Under the pieces are notes generated by a model. It had not been told where the DNA came from, did no database searches, and saw only the letters and a program-made list of their open reading frames with translations. The position numbers and the translations under genes are program-made. 53,510 bases of DNA, taken from positions 1 through 53,510 of the forward strand of contig JAJRZV010000123.1 in assembly GCA_024275095.1 (NCBI GenBank), read 5' to 3'. Positions within the stretch are counted from its first letter, which is position 1; the number at the start of each line of letters is the position of its first letter. This DNA is from a bacterium. GTDB taxonomy: Bacteria; JAJRZV01. This document shows positions 34,522-43,659 of the stretch, piece after piece.

Positions 34522-36310
34522 AAACAAATACACCCCGGGAAGACAGAGTCTTTTCTGGCAAATATATCCGGCATTCCTCGCTGTTGTGGCGCTGGCAGTA
34601 CTGATAACCGGAATATTCTCCGCGCGACTTTTCAAAAATGAATTGATAAATCACACCAAACGAGAGTTGTTTATCGCAGCAACCACGATAAGAGAAATCC
34701 TGTACAATTCCCCCTTTGACAGGTCGTATCTGGATGAAGAATGCAAAGACCTCGGCCGCAAGACAGGGGTGAGGATCACGTACATTGCACTGAATGGCAC
34801 GGTTCTGTGTGACTCGGAAAAAGACCCGGCCACCATGGACAACCACGCCGACCGCCCTGAATTTAAAGCAGCACTGGAAACAGGTACAGGAACATCCATC
34901 AGATACAGCCATACCCTTGAAAAAGACATGATGTATTTTGCACTGGCCCTCAGAAACCCCGCAAAGGGACACCCGGAGGGAGTCCTTCGAACGTCCGTGC
35001 CACTGGCATCGATCAAAATAGTCTTGCAAAAGAGGTACGGAGAACTTTTATACACCGGCCTGCTTGTCGTACTCATCGCCGCCGTGGTCAGCTTTGTAAC
35101 AGTAAAGGCTCTTACCAGGCCCCTGGAAAAACTGAGGGAGGGAGCGGAAAGGCTCGCCAGCGGAAACTTTAACTACAGAATTCAACCTGAAGGAACAAGA
35201 GAACTCTACAGGGTAGCAGAAGCCCTCAATCAAATGGCCCTCCAGATTAACAAACACATAGAAACGATCTCTCAGAGGCAAAAAGAACTGGAAGCGATAT
35301 TTAACAACATGGCTGAAGGGTTGCTCCTCATCAACGGAAACGGTGAAATCGTCCAAATCAACAAAACCCTGTGCAAAATGATTGGATCTCGATCCTCTGA
35401 AATAAAAAATATTTCTCAGATACCCTCTCTCATAAATATCTATGAAAACACCATGAATTCCGGAAAATGCGTGGAGGATGAAATAATATTTACAGCTGGA
35501 AAGGAAGAAACACACGTCAGGGTTCGATCCGTGCTGATAGAAGAAGGAGGTGGAGAAAGAGGTGTACTGATGGTCCTCAGTGACATCACCCGCTTGAAAC
35601 AGTTGGAAGAAATCAGGCGACAGTTCGTTGCCAACGTATCCCACGAACTCAAAACTCCGCTTACGGCCATAAAAGGTTGTATTGAAACCATTCAAAACGA
35701 GGAATCATCCGCGCCGCTGTCCGCATCAAAAACGTTTCTGGACATCATTGCCAAAAACGCTGACAGGATGCACGCCATTATAGAAGACCTGCTTACTCTC
35801 GCACGCATTGAACAGCAGGAACAAACCAAACGCCTGGATATCCAGTCCTGTCACCTCGCCAGGATACTGAATTCCGCGGTTGAATCCGCAATGCCAGGCG
35901 CCCGGGAAAAGAACATATTATTACACGTGGATTGCGAGAAAGGCCTTGCTGCTGAACTGAATGCATCACTTATGGAGCAGGCGGTGTTTAACCTGGTGGA
36001 TAATGCCGTAAAATACAGCGAAGAAGGCACACGTGTTGAGATAAAAGCCTGCAGAGATAACAATGATATCGTAATTCAGGTCATAGACGAAGGACCTGGT
36101 ATTCCTCCAGAACACCTGCCTCATATCTTCGAGCGATTTTACAGAGTGGACAAATCACGCAGCCGCAAACTCGGTGGCACAGGTCTGGGGCTATCAATAG
36201 TTAAACACATCGCCCAGTTGCACGGTGGACGTGTTGAGGTAAAAAGTACGCCCGGTAAGGGTACAACATTCACAATACGCATACCCGTACAGCACAAAAA
36301 TCTTATATAA
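34511..36310 (+). CDS. phoR: Phosphate regulon sensor histidine kinase PhoR
   Basis: The 599-residue kinase has two transmembrane segments (about 18-38 and 182-200), a periplasmic segment between them, HAMP (TRPLEKLREGAERLASGNF), PAS (IFNNMAEGLLLINGNGEIV), a HisKA dimer domain with phospho-acceptor H378 in NVSHELKTPLTA, and an HATPase domain (NLVDNAVKYSEE, DEGPGIPPEH, GGTGLGLSIVKH). The periplasmic portion is much longer than in E. coli PhoR, closer to the Bacillus-type PhoR. PhoR phosphorylates PhoB under phosphate limitation, with PstSCAB-PhoU input encoded immediately downstream. Confidence 0.92.
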   Translation: MKNKNKYTPGRQSLFWQIYPAFLAVVALAVLITGIFSARLFKNELINHTKRELFIAATTIREILYNSPFDRSYLDEECKDLGRKTGVRITYIALNGTVLCDSEKDPATMDNHADRPEFKAALETGTGTSIRYSHTLEKDMMYFALALRNPAKGHPEGVLRTSVPLASIKIVLQKRYGELLYTGLLVVLIAAVVSFVTVKALTRPLEKLREGAERLASGNFNYRIQPEGTRELYRVAEALNQMALQINKHIETISQRQKELEAIFNNMAEGLLLINGNGEIVQINKTLCKMIGSRSSEIKNISQIPSLINIYENTMNSGKCVEDEIIFTAGKEETHVRVRSVLIEEGGGERGVLMVLSDITRLKQLEEIRRQFVANVSHELKTPLTAIKGCIETIQNEESSAPLSASKTFLDIIAKNADRMHAIIEDLLTLARIEQQEQTKRLDIQSCHLARILNSAVESAMPGAREKNILLHVDCEKGLAAELNASLMEQAVFNLVDNAVKYSEEGTRVEIKACRDNNDIVIQVIDEGPGIPPEHLPHIFERFYRVDKSRSRKLGGTGLGLSIVKHIAQLHGGRVEVKSTPGKGTTFTIRIPVQHKNLI

Positions 36311-36386
36311 AAACAATCTGCATTTCATCCGTATTCACGGCCAGCAAATTGTGGAACAGTATTTTACTTCAAATTTTCAACGAATA

Positions 36387-36413
36387 TTAACCGAGCCTTA
36401 ACAAGCAACTAAC
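36387..36413 (+). promoter_or_regulatory. Candidate Pho box (three 11-bp-spaced repeats) upstream of pstS
   Basis: TTAAC at 36387-36391, TTAAC at 36398-36402 and CTAAC at 36409-36413 lie exactly 11 bp apart. A -10-like CATATT begins at 36424. The arrangement matches PhoB/PhoP direct-repeat sites and repeats the TTAAC element seen before phoB. The site ends about 55 bases before the pstS ATG. Confidence 0.65.
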
Positions 36414-36467
36414 AAAGGAATGTCATATTTACAGGTAGAAAAAAACAAGCATGAAAAAGGAGGAAAA

Positions 36468-37577
36468 ATGAAGAAAAGTATCACCGCACAAGCAGCAGGC
36501 TTTATGCTTGCATTCTTTGTGGTTATCGGCGGGTGTGGTAAAAGCGACAACAAAAGCGGAGCGACAAGCCTGGAGGCACACAAACAACGAAATAACAGGG
36601 TAAAAACCATCACAGGTGCCGGGGCTACATTCCCTTACCCCGTTTATGCACAATGGGCATTCAGATATCACAACCTTACCGGTATCAAAATCAACTATCA
36701 GGCCATCGGCTCAGGCGGCGGCATCAGGCAGATCAAATCAGGTATTGTTGACTTTGGAGCCTCGGACGCCCCGCTTACAAAGGAAGAGCTGGATGCTGCA
36801 GGACTCGTTCAGTTTCCCATGATTATAGGTGGGGTTGTAATTGTGGTGAATATTCCCGGTGTTGCGGCAGGGGATCTAAAACTCACACCGGAACTGCTCG
36901 CAGACATCATGAGAGGACGAATAAAAAAGTGGAATGATTCACGCATAAAAAAAATCAACCCGGCTGTTAATCTACCAGACCTTGACATCACCGTTGTACA
37001 CAGGGCGGATGGCTCAGGTACCACCTGGATTTTCACCGATTACCTGAGCAAAGTTTCACCTGAATGGAAAACCACGATCGGCAGGGGCAAGGCTGTCAGG
37101 TGGCCTGCTGGTATCGGTGGTAAAGGCAACGAAGGAGTATCTGCCTACGTAAAACGAATCAACGGAGCGATCGGCTACGTGGAGTTCGCTTATGCATTGC
37201 AAAACAACATGGCATACGTACTTTTGAAAAATCGAGCCGGCAATTATGTGAAACCCGCCATTGAAACGTTCCAGGCAGCAGCAGCAAATGCAGACTGGGA
37301 GCACGCTCCGGGATTCTACCTGGTACTCACGAATCAACCCGGCAAGAACACATGGCCCATTACCGGTGCCTCGTTCATCCTGATGCACAAGGAGCAGCCT
37401 GACGCTGCAAAAGCACGCGCGATACTGGATTTTTTCCACTGGTGTTACAGGCACGGGAAAAACGACGCGGTTAAGCTTCACTACGTGCCTTTACCGGACA
37501 AGGTGATCACGGCTGTAGAGAGAATGTGGGCCAGCGAAATAAAAAGCCACGGCAAGCGTGTGTGGGAGGGAAAATAA
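36468..37577 (+). CDS. pstS: Phosphate ABC transporter substrate-binding lipoprotein PstS
   Basis: The 369-residue protein has a lipoprotein signal with lipobox VIGGC (C23). The phosphate-binding fold shows GAGATFPYPVYAQWA, YQAIGSGGGIRQIKSGIVDFGASDAPLT and HRADGSGTTWIFTDYLSK, the three classic phosphate-contact segments. AAGGAGG precedes the ATG at 36468, so an in-frame ATG at 36420 that would lie in the leader is not the start. It binds phosphate in the periplasm and delivers it to PstCA. The gene follows a Pho box and begins the pst operon. Confidence 0.95.
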   Translation: MKKSITAQAAGFMLAFFVVIGGCGKSDNKSGATSLEAHKQRNNRVKTITGAGATFPYPVYAQWAFRYHNLTGIKINYQAIGSGGGIRQIKSGIVDFGASDAPLTKEELDAAGLVQFPMIIGGVVIVVNIPGVAAGDLKLTPELLADIMRGRIKKWNDSRIKKINPAVNLPDLDITVVHRADGSGTTWIFTDYLSKVSPEWKTTIGRGKAVRWPAGIGGKGNEGVSAYVKRINGAIGYVEFAYALQNNMAYVLLKNRAGNYVKPAIETFQAAAANADWEHAPGFYLVLTNQPGKNTWPITGASFILMHKEQPDAAKARAILDFFHWCYRHGKNDAVKLHYVPLPDKVITAVERMWASEIKSHGKRVWEGK

Positions 37578-37599
37578 GCCCCGGACAGGAGTGAATTTA

Positions 37600-38526
37600 A
37601 TGTTCTGCAAAAAGCAGAAGAACATGACACAGGACACACTGTTCAAACTCGCAACTGGCACCGCAGCATTTCTGATACCACTGATAATGGGGGGTATCCT
37701 GGGGGCCCTTGTATTTAATGCGCTTCCGGCAATACGAGCGTTCGGGTTGAAATTCTTAATCACCAACGAGTGGAATCCCGCCACGGGAAAATTCGGAGCC
37801 GCAGCAAGTCTTTTCGGCACTGTACTCTCCAGCCTGATCGCAATGTTGATGGCTGTACCTGCAAGCCTGTTTATCGCCGCATTTCTTTCCGAATTTGCAC
37901 CCCGGTGGCTGAAAAAACCGGTACGGTATGGAATAGAAACGCTGGCAGCCATTCCCAGCATCATTTACGGAATGTGGGGACTTTTCGTCGTTGCTCCATT
38001 TATGTCACAGCACGTCCAGCCCTTCCTCACCAGGTATTTCGGCTTCATACCCCTGTTCAAAGGACCACCCATGGGCATTGGAATGCTTAACGCGGGATTC
38101 ATACTGGCCCTGATGGTACTCCCTTTCATCACATCGGCCATGTACGAAGTATTTGTCATGACTCCTCGAGAAACGCGAGAAGCCGCATATGGAGCAGGAG
38201 CAACCGCGTGGGAAGTTCTTTCCAGGGTAACACTACCACAATCTCTGCCGGGTGTGGTCGGGGCTTTATTCCTGGGTTTCGGTCGTGCCATCGGGGAAAC
38301 GATGGCTGTAACGTTCGTCATCGGCAATACTCACCAGATCTCGTCCAGCCTCTTCAGTGCAGGAACAACCATAGCATCCACGCTTGCAAACGAATTCACC
38401 GAAGCCTCTGAAGGAATTTATCTTGGGGCTTTGTTTGAGCTCGGCATAATACTGCTGTTTGTAAATTTGATCGTAATCGTTATCGGCCAACAGTGGCTCA
38501 AAAAACTCAAGCAGCGCGGATTCTGA
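37600..38526 (+). CDS. pstC: Phosphate ABC transporter permease PstC
   Basis: The 308-residue membrane protein has six hydrophobic segments. The transporter loop with the EAA-like motif is TPRETREAAYGAGATAWEVLSRVTLPQSLPG, and AIPSIIYGMWGLFVVAPF is the typical PstC sequence. AGGAG lies 8 bases before the ATG at 37600, 22 bases after pstS. It forms the inner-membrane channel with PstA. Confidence 0.93.
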   Translation: MFCKKQKNMTQDTLFKLATGTAAFLIPLIMGGILGALVFNALPAIRAFGLKFLITNEWNPATGKFGAAASLFGTVLSSLIAMLMAVPASLFIAAFLSEFAPRWLKKPVRYGIETLAAIPSIIYGMWGLFVVAPFMSQHVQPFLTRYFGFIPLFKGPPMGIGMLNAGFILALMVLPFITSAMYEVFVMTPRETREAAYGAGATAWEVLSRVTLPQSLPGVVGALFLGFGRAIGETMAVTFVIGNTHQISSSLFSAGTTIASTLANEFTEASEGIYLGALFELGIILLFVNLIVIVIGQQWLKKLKQRGF

Positions 38527-38528
38527 AA

Positions 38529-39377
38529 ATGCGAATTCGGAACACGCGGGCGAGGCGCACGATAAATAATTTAATCAAGCTCATATCACTTGTATCAGCC
38601 GTTGCAGGAATCGCCGTTTTGTTCTGGATCCTCGCGGATGTATTTGTAAAAGGTGCCGGGGCCATCAACTGGCAATTTTTCACAGAGCCTCCTCCACCAC
38701 CAGGTGCGGGTACGGGAGGACTCGGAAACGCCATAATTGGAACCTTATTGATGATAATCTTTGCCACCCTCACAAGCGTGCCAGCCGGCGTGTTTGCGGG
38801 GGTATACCTTGTAGAGGTCAACCCTCACTCAAAACTCAGTGAATGGATAAGATTTCTAACCAACACCATGATGGGGATACCTTCGATTGTCACGGGGCTT
38901 TTCGTATACGCTGTACTTGTTAAACCCATGGGCACTTTTTCCGGTTATGCCGGTGGTGTGGCGCTTGCACTCATAATGTTTCCGGTCATCACGCGTACCA
39001 CAGAAGATGTGTTAAAGCTCGTGCCCGATTCCGTTCGCGAGTCCGCCCTGGCCCTTGGTGCAAAGCGATGGAAAGCCACGTTCAGTGTTGTGTTCAGGAC
39101 CGCGAGTTCAGGGCTTATCACCGGGAGTCTTCTCGCTGTCGCCCGAGTAAGCGGAGAAACGGCTCCATTGCTTTTTACCGCTTTAAACTCTCCCTACTGG
39201 CCGGAATCGCTCGCGCAGCCCACAGCAAACCTCACAGTTACCATATTCAACTTCGCCATGAGCCCCTATCCTGAATGGCAAAAGCTGGCATGGGGTGCAT
39301 CGCTCCTTATCACCACGGGTGTACTGCTGGTAATACTCCTGGTCCGCACAGCACTATCCAGAGGAGGAAACAAATGA
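38529..39377 (+). CDS. pstA: Phosphate ABC transporter permease PstA
   Basis: The 282-residue membrane protein has [19 protein letters not shown] and [30 protein letters not shown], which is the permease coupling loop of PstA. The ATG at 38529 stands two bases after the pstC stop, and its stop overlaps pstB as ATGA. The open frame can be extended upstream to 38493, but this would overlap pstC and has no ribosome site. Confidence 0.93.
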   Translation: MRIRNTRARRTINNLIKLISLVSAVAGIAVLFWILADVFVKGAGAINWQFFTEPPPPPGAGTGGLGNAIIGTLLMIIFATLTSVPAGVFAGVYLVEVNPHSKLSEWIRFLTNTMMGIPSIVTGLFVYAVLVKPMGTFSGYAGGVALALIMFPVITRTTEDVLKLVPDSVRESALALGAKRWKATFSVVFRTASSGLITGSLLAVARVSGETAPLLFTALNSPYWPESLAQPTANLTVTIFNFAMSPYPEWQKLAWGASLLITTGVLLVILLVRTALSRGGNK

Positions 39378-40192
39378 GTCAACCGGCTGTATCCCCGGTA
39401 AATCAGAAAAGGAGCAATATTGCATCCGAACCCGCAAGCACTCCCAAAATTGCCGTGCGCAACCTGAACTTCTATTACGGTAACCAACAGGTCCTGTTTG
39501 ACAACAACCTTGACATTATGCCTTACTCGGTAACGGCCATCATCGGTCCGTCTGGTTGTGGAAAGTCCACACACATCCGGGTGTACAATCGAATTTTCGA
39601 ACTCTATCCCGAACAACGCGCCGAGGGTGAAGTGCTGCTGGACGGGGTTAATATTCTCTCAAGGCAAACAGATGTAATAGAACTGCGGCGAAGAATCGGG
39701 ATGATATTTCAAAAACCGACACCATTCCCAATGAGTATATTCGAAAACGTCGCTTACGGATTAAGGCTCCATTACCGTTTAAGATCAGGAGAAATTGCAG
39801 CGCGGGTTGAAGATGCACTGAAGGCTGTGGGTCTCTGGGATGAGGTAAAAGACAGGCTCGATGCACCGGCCGTATCGCTTTCTGGTGGCCAGCAGCAACG
39901 GCTTTGTATTGCCAGGGCTCTTGCGGTAGAACCCGAGATACTGCTTATGGACGAACCTACTTCAGCGATAGACCCCGCCGGCACGGCTCGTATTGAAGCA
40001 CTTGTCACTTCGCTCAAAAATTCCATCACCATCGTCATCGTAACCCACAACATGCAGCAGGCAGCGAGAATCTCTGATTACACAGCATTCTTTTATGAAG
40101 GGCGGATTGTGGAATTCGGCCCGACCACGCGTGTATTTACCAATCCGGTAGAAAAAGCCACGGAAGACTACATAACAGGACGCTTCGGCTGA
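39374..40192 (+). CDS. pstB: Phosphate ABC transporter ATP-binding protein PstB
   Basis: The 272-residue ATPase shows Walker [20 protein letters not shown]-loop [20 protein letters not shown], signature [15 protein letters not shown], Walker [17 protein letters not shown] and switch His [11 protein letters not shown]. PstB normally has Phe-Leu after the Walker KST; here it is His-Ile, a minor oddity outside the catalytic residues. GAGGAGGAAACAA precedes the ATG, and the start overlaps pstA. Confidence 0.95.
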   Translation: MSQPAVSPVNQKRSNIASEPASTPKIAVRNLNFYYGNQQVLFDNNLDIMPYSVTAIIGPSGCGKSTHIRVYNRIFELYPEQRAEGEVLLDGVNILSRQTDVIELRRRIGMIFQKPTPFPMSIFENVAYGLRLHYRLRSGEIAARVEDALKAVGLWDEVKDRLDAPAVSLSGGQQQRLCIARALAVEPEILLMDEPTSAIDPAGTARIEALVTSLKNSITIVIVTHNMQQAARISDYTAFFYEGRIVEFGPTTRVFTNPVEKATEDYITGRFG

Positions 40193-40217
40193 TTTGATTA
40201 AAAGAAAGGAGCACATC

Positions 40218-40886
40218 ATGTCAACGGTGCTGCAAAGGGAGCTGGAAAAACTTAAAAGGGCGATACTTGCCCAGTGTGCAGCAGTACAGTCACAGGTGAG
40301 AAATGCAATAACAGCCGTGGCCCGGCGCGATGAATCGCTTGCCGTGAAGGTCATACAATCAGACGCGGAAATAGATGCAAAGGAAGTCGAGATCGAGGAA
40401 GAATGCTTAAAACTTATTGCTCTTCACCAGCCGGTAGCTTCTGATCTCAGATTTATCATTACGGCATTAAAAATCAACAACGACCTCGAACGCATAGGTG
40501 ACCTCGCCGTCAACATCGCCGAACGGAGCGTTTCTCTGTGCAGGGAAAATGAAAAAGTCGTTCACTCATCACCCGTGGATCTCACGCGAATGGTCGAAAC
40601 CACACGCCTCATGCTGGAAAACAGCATCAAATCGCTGGTAAATCTCGACACTGAGCTGGCGAAAAAAGTAAGGCTCTTGGATGATGAAGTTGATGAAGAA
40701 AACCGTAAAATGTTTCGAACGGTCATTCGAGAGGCCCAAAAACACCCTGAAATCTTGCCCTGTTTGATGAGTATGCTTTCTGTGTCCAGATACCTCGAAC
40801 GAATCGCGGACCTCGCCAGCAACATTGCCGAAGACGTTATTTATCTTGTTCACGGCGAAATCGTGAGGCACCGCTCTTCCGGTTAA
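40218..40886 (+). CDS. phoU: Phosphate signalling protein PhoU
   Basis: The 222-residue all-helical protein has the two PhoU repeats with metal-binding E/D-rich motifs (INNDLERIGDLAVNIAERS and SRYLERIADLASNIAEDVIYL). AAGGAG lies 6 bases before the ATG at 40218. PhoU restrains PhoR when phosphate is sufficient and modulates PstB. It is the last gene of the operon and meets the convergent GH5 gene after 39 bases. Confidence 0.95.
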   Translation: MSTVLQRELEKLKRAILAQCAAVQSQVRNAITAVARRDESLAVKVIQSDAEIDAKEVEIEEECLKLIALHQPVASDLRFIITALKINNDLERIGDLAVNIAERSVSLCRENEKVVHSSPVDLTRMVETTRLMLENSIKSLVNLDTELAKKVRLLDDEVDEENRKMFRTVIREAQKHPEILPCLMSMLSVSRYLERIADLASNIAEDVIYLVHGEIVRHRSSG

Positions 40887-40925
40887 AAATGTTTCGGGCT
40901 CACAGCGGGTATATCGACCACGCAA

Positions 40926-42356
40926 TCACTGCAATGGTCGGATTTCCAGGTAATGCACACCTTCCTCTGGAATCTCGTAAATAATGAGCCTGCTCGCAGC
41001 ACTGTCAAAATAAAAAGTATCCCCGGGAAGGTCTGTGGAAATTTGGAAACCGTCCGGGTAATGCCGTTTTTGAGGCACAAAAATTTCGCTGACACCTGTG
41101 ACCCCTGGCTTGCTCTCAAATTCAAGTCTAAAAACCTTTTCTTCAATAGAAAATGAAAGTTTCCTGACTCTCCCTGCAAAAAACACGGGATATGGTCGTA
41201 CCAGAAGGTTAAGAAAGGGCTTTTCACTTCCATCGGGCCAGAGAACGGTCTGGCCCTCGCTTTTATCAAAAGACCAGTAAAGCCAGCCCACCAGACGTTC
41301 ATCAAGAAGATCAAGAAATGCGCCGATGTAATCCAGCTGGCCCGGCACCTGATCATCCCTCATGGTTCCAAATTCTCCGAGCCACCACGGCATGCCAAGT
41401 CTGGCGGCTTCCTCTTCAATTTCATTTACCGACCTTCTGATAAAACTTTCGTTTCCTGAGTATTTACCAAACGCTACGATATAGGGATCATATACATGCG
41501 GCGAATACATGAGATTGGGAGCATCGAACCTCTGCATGTACGTGGGAATTCCCATGTCGCGGAGGGGATTGGGTTCAATAAAAATAATATGATAGGGGTC
41601 TACTTTTCTGATGGCTGCAATTGTCCTCTCGTAAAATGGCTGGAGATATTTTATGTCGAATTCAGGAGCTCCAAAAAGCGTGCCGAAACTTCCGTAATAG
41701 GGCTCATTTATAATGTCATATCCAGCAATGTACGGTTCATCCTTAAATCTTTCTGCCACTGCTACCCACACCTGGACAAAATGATCCTGAACTCCGTTGG
41801 TATTCTTCCAGAAATTATCGAAGGCCCTGATGACAGCAGGTTGGTAGTAATTGAGCGGCCAGGGACTCAAACATTCAAATTCAATACCTTCATCAAGGCA
41901 AGCCCACTCAGGTGCACCATCACCACAGTACTTTTCAGAGTAAAGGTCCTGATGCATATCAAGAACGGTGTAAATACCCAGTTCAGCTGCCCATTTTACC
42001 CTTTCGGCAATATACTCGATGTAATCATCGTTAATCACACCAGGCTCGGGCTCCAGGGCGGCCCACACAATGGCCAGCCGAATAACCGAAAAACCCCATT
42101 CTTTCAACTTTTGAAAATCTTCCCTTGTGTGCCACAGTGTATAAGGCTTCTTGGGGGCGGCAAGTTGAAGTCCTCTCAAAAGCACTTCTCTCCCCTGACC
42201 GTCCACAACCTTTGACCCCTCCACGTGAAGCCAGGGACCGGGTAAGGGTGTCGGCTTTTCTTCTTCTCCACAGCTCCCCAGAAAAAACACCAGCACCATA
42301 CAGGACAATATTATTCCCGATTTTTTGAACAAAAATATAAGATGTTCAGCTTTCAC
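40926..42356 (-). CDS. Glycoside hydrolase family 5 lipoprotein (endoglycoceramidase-like)
   Basis: About 476 residues, starting at a GTG (42356) with AAGGAAAGG just upstream. The lipobox is FFLGSC (C29). The catalytic barrel shows VEGSKVVDGQGREVLLRG, LKEWGFSVIRLAIVWAALEP, YTVLDMHQDLYSEKY, the acid/base Glu in GYDIINEPYYG (about 217) and the nucleophile Glu in WWLGEFGTMRD (about 330). The DMHQD sequence and the C-terminal beta domain recall endoglycoceramidases (EGCase), which cleave glycan from ceramide. Other GH5 glucanases remain possible. The start shares one base with the TAG of the broken DUF362 gene, so translation may have been coupled to it. Confidence 0.83.
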   Translation of the reverse strand: MKAEHLIFLFKKSGIILSCMVLVFFLGSCGEEEKPTPLPGPWLHVEGSKVVDGQGREVLLRGLQLAAPKKPYTLWHTREDFQKLKEWGFSVIRLAIVWAALEPEPGVINDDYIEYIAERVKWAAELGIYTVLDMHQDLYSEKYCGDGAPEWACLDEGIEFECLSPWPLNYYQPAVIRAFDNFWKNTNGVQDHFVQVWVAVAERFKDEPYIAGYDIINEPYYGSFGTLFGAPEFDIKYLQPFYERTIAAIRKVDPYHIIFIEPNPLRDMGIPTYMQRFDAPNLMYSPHVYDPYIVAFGKYSGNESFIRRSVNEIEEEAARLGMPWWLGEFGTMRDDQVPGQLDYIGAFLDLLDERLVGWLYWSFDKSEGQTVLWPDGSEKPFLNLLVRPYPVFFAGRVRKLSFSIEEKVFRLEFESKPGVTGVSEIFVPQKRHYPDGFQISTDLPGDTFYFDSAASRLIIYEIPEEGVHYLEIRPLQ

Positions 42357-43141
42357 TACCCTTTCCTTCTCACTCTCACATGTTCTCTGAATATTGATAC
42401 CAGATTCAGGGCGAGACCACCAGTGCGCCAGCGAGGTTTTTTCCACGTTCCTGAAACAACCGCCTGTGGTTTCGAACCCACTAAAATGTACGATGGATTA
42501 AAACCTGCAGAAATAGCGGCTCTGAGATAGGCAATATCCTTTATTGTAAATCCTATAATTTCTGCAAGGGCAAAATCGGCAGAAAGTGCATCATTGGAAG
42601 TGATGATGAAATTTGTCTCTTTGGGTTTACCAGCTACCGGGGCGTAACCTTCATACGAAATCGTTCCGTCCACAACCACTATGTGAGAAGGGAAACTTCT
42701 GTAGATGTCCAGAAACACCTGCCCTTCAGTATCTGCAAAACCTTTGGTATGATAATGCAAAAGTTTAAAAGGAGCAGGAAGAACACCAAACATATTCTTA
42801 ATGGGTCCGCTCATTTTGTAAAAGGAATGGGTTTTGGCAACAGGTAAATTGATAACAACTGGGTCACCATTTTTCAATAAGACTGTCTTTCAAAAGAGGG
42901 CCCAGTCTCCACCATACAATAGAACCGCTTTCGCCGATAAAAATTGGAATATGGGGGTTAATGTCACGCAAAATATCAACAACTGCATTGACAACTGCTG
43001 GTGAGGTTTGACTCCTGGCCTGTCTTTCATTCCACCTGCAAGATTGGGCTTAATAAGAACAAGACTATGAGTTTTTAACAAACCTGCCAGATAATTCAAA
43101 CCATTCCACTGATACGGACTTTTACTTCGAATCAGAGGGGT
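42356..43141 (-). pseudogene. DUF362 family protein, multiply frameshifted remnant
   Basis: Homology to DUF362 (proteins often associated with Fe-S clusters) runs through three frames. The part HSLVLIKPNLAGGMKDRPG is in one frame to about 43010. TSPAVVNAVVDILRD and IFIGESGSIVWWRLGP are in a second frame to about 42873. The part from VVINLPVAKTHSFYKMSGPIKNMFG to the end returns to the first frame. Two compensating indels are therefore needed. In addition, the stretch between IGES and NLPVAKTH is shorter than usual, implying an internal deletion. Upstream, a TGA at 43142-43144 closes the frame and no proper N-terminus exists. Confidence 0.72.
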
Positions 43142-43470
43142 TCAACAGTGGATTTACCGAACGCGCTGGACCTCACAACCCCATTATTTCTTATGAAATT
43201 GGGGCTGATTGGTATGCCTATCAAATTGAAATTCGAAAGTTCAGTCATTACTGGACAGTTACCACAGAAGATAATGGCGTTGAATACTGGATTATTGACC
43301 TGAAATCCCTTCTTGACAGAGGTTCCCGCTTCTCAGGTCGAGAACTCGACGAGTACGAACGGTACTATGTGGACGTGGTCAGCGAAAACATATGTATAGG
43401 AGGGCAAGCAGGAGAAAGTACTGCACGGCAGACAATTCACTATTTTGATATTCGCATCAAACTGAAATAA
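43057..43470 (+). pseudogene. Gene fragment: C-terminal open frame without a start codon
   Basis: A plus-strand frame is open from 43057 to the TAA at 43468 (137 codons) with no ATG, and no GTG or TTG until close to its end. The part from about 43111 reads like a real protein: DTDFYFESEGFNSGFTERAG, SYEIGADWYAYQIEIRKFSH, YWTVTTEDNGVEYWIIDLKS and TARQTIHYFDIRIKLK. It is rich in aromatics and acidic residues, like a beta-sandwich. I cannot assign a family. Its 5' portion overlaps the minus-strand DUF362 remnant, so the two are probably joined at a rearrangement junction near 43100. Confidence 0.5.
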
Positions 43471-43643
43471 CCAGAGCCCTGTGGTTTCTTTTTCGCTTAT
43501 TTCACTTACATGCCGGGATTTAATCTACATTATTATCTCGTCGGCACCGTATCAAGATTATGTCTGGGCTGCCTGATTGAATCCCCGAAATGAATCATTA
43601 CTGTAAAAAATGCAAACACAAGAACAAACCGTAAGCACTGGGT

Positions 43644-43649
43644 TATAAT
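43644..43649 (+). promoter_or_regulatory. Perfect TATAAT -10 hexamer before the FG-GAP lipoprotein gene
   Basis: TATAAT ends 10 bases before the GTG at 43660, so transcription would start about 4 bases before it. There is no ribosome site, which is consistent with a leaderless start, and no clear -35 is seen. Confidence 0.35.
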
Positions 43650-43659
43650 AATTACTGCA

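Noticed and set aside
40887-40925. Bidirectional terminator between phoU and the GH5 gene
   Set aside because: The 39-base gap has no stable hairpin followed by a T tract on either strand.
41496-42215. A 239-residue plus-strand open frame
   Set aside because: It is antisense to the GH5 gene, whose catalytic motifs are clear; its own translation shows no domain.
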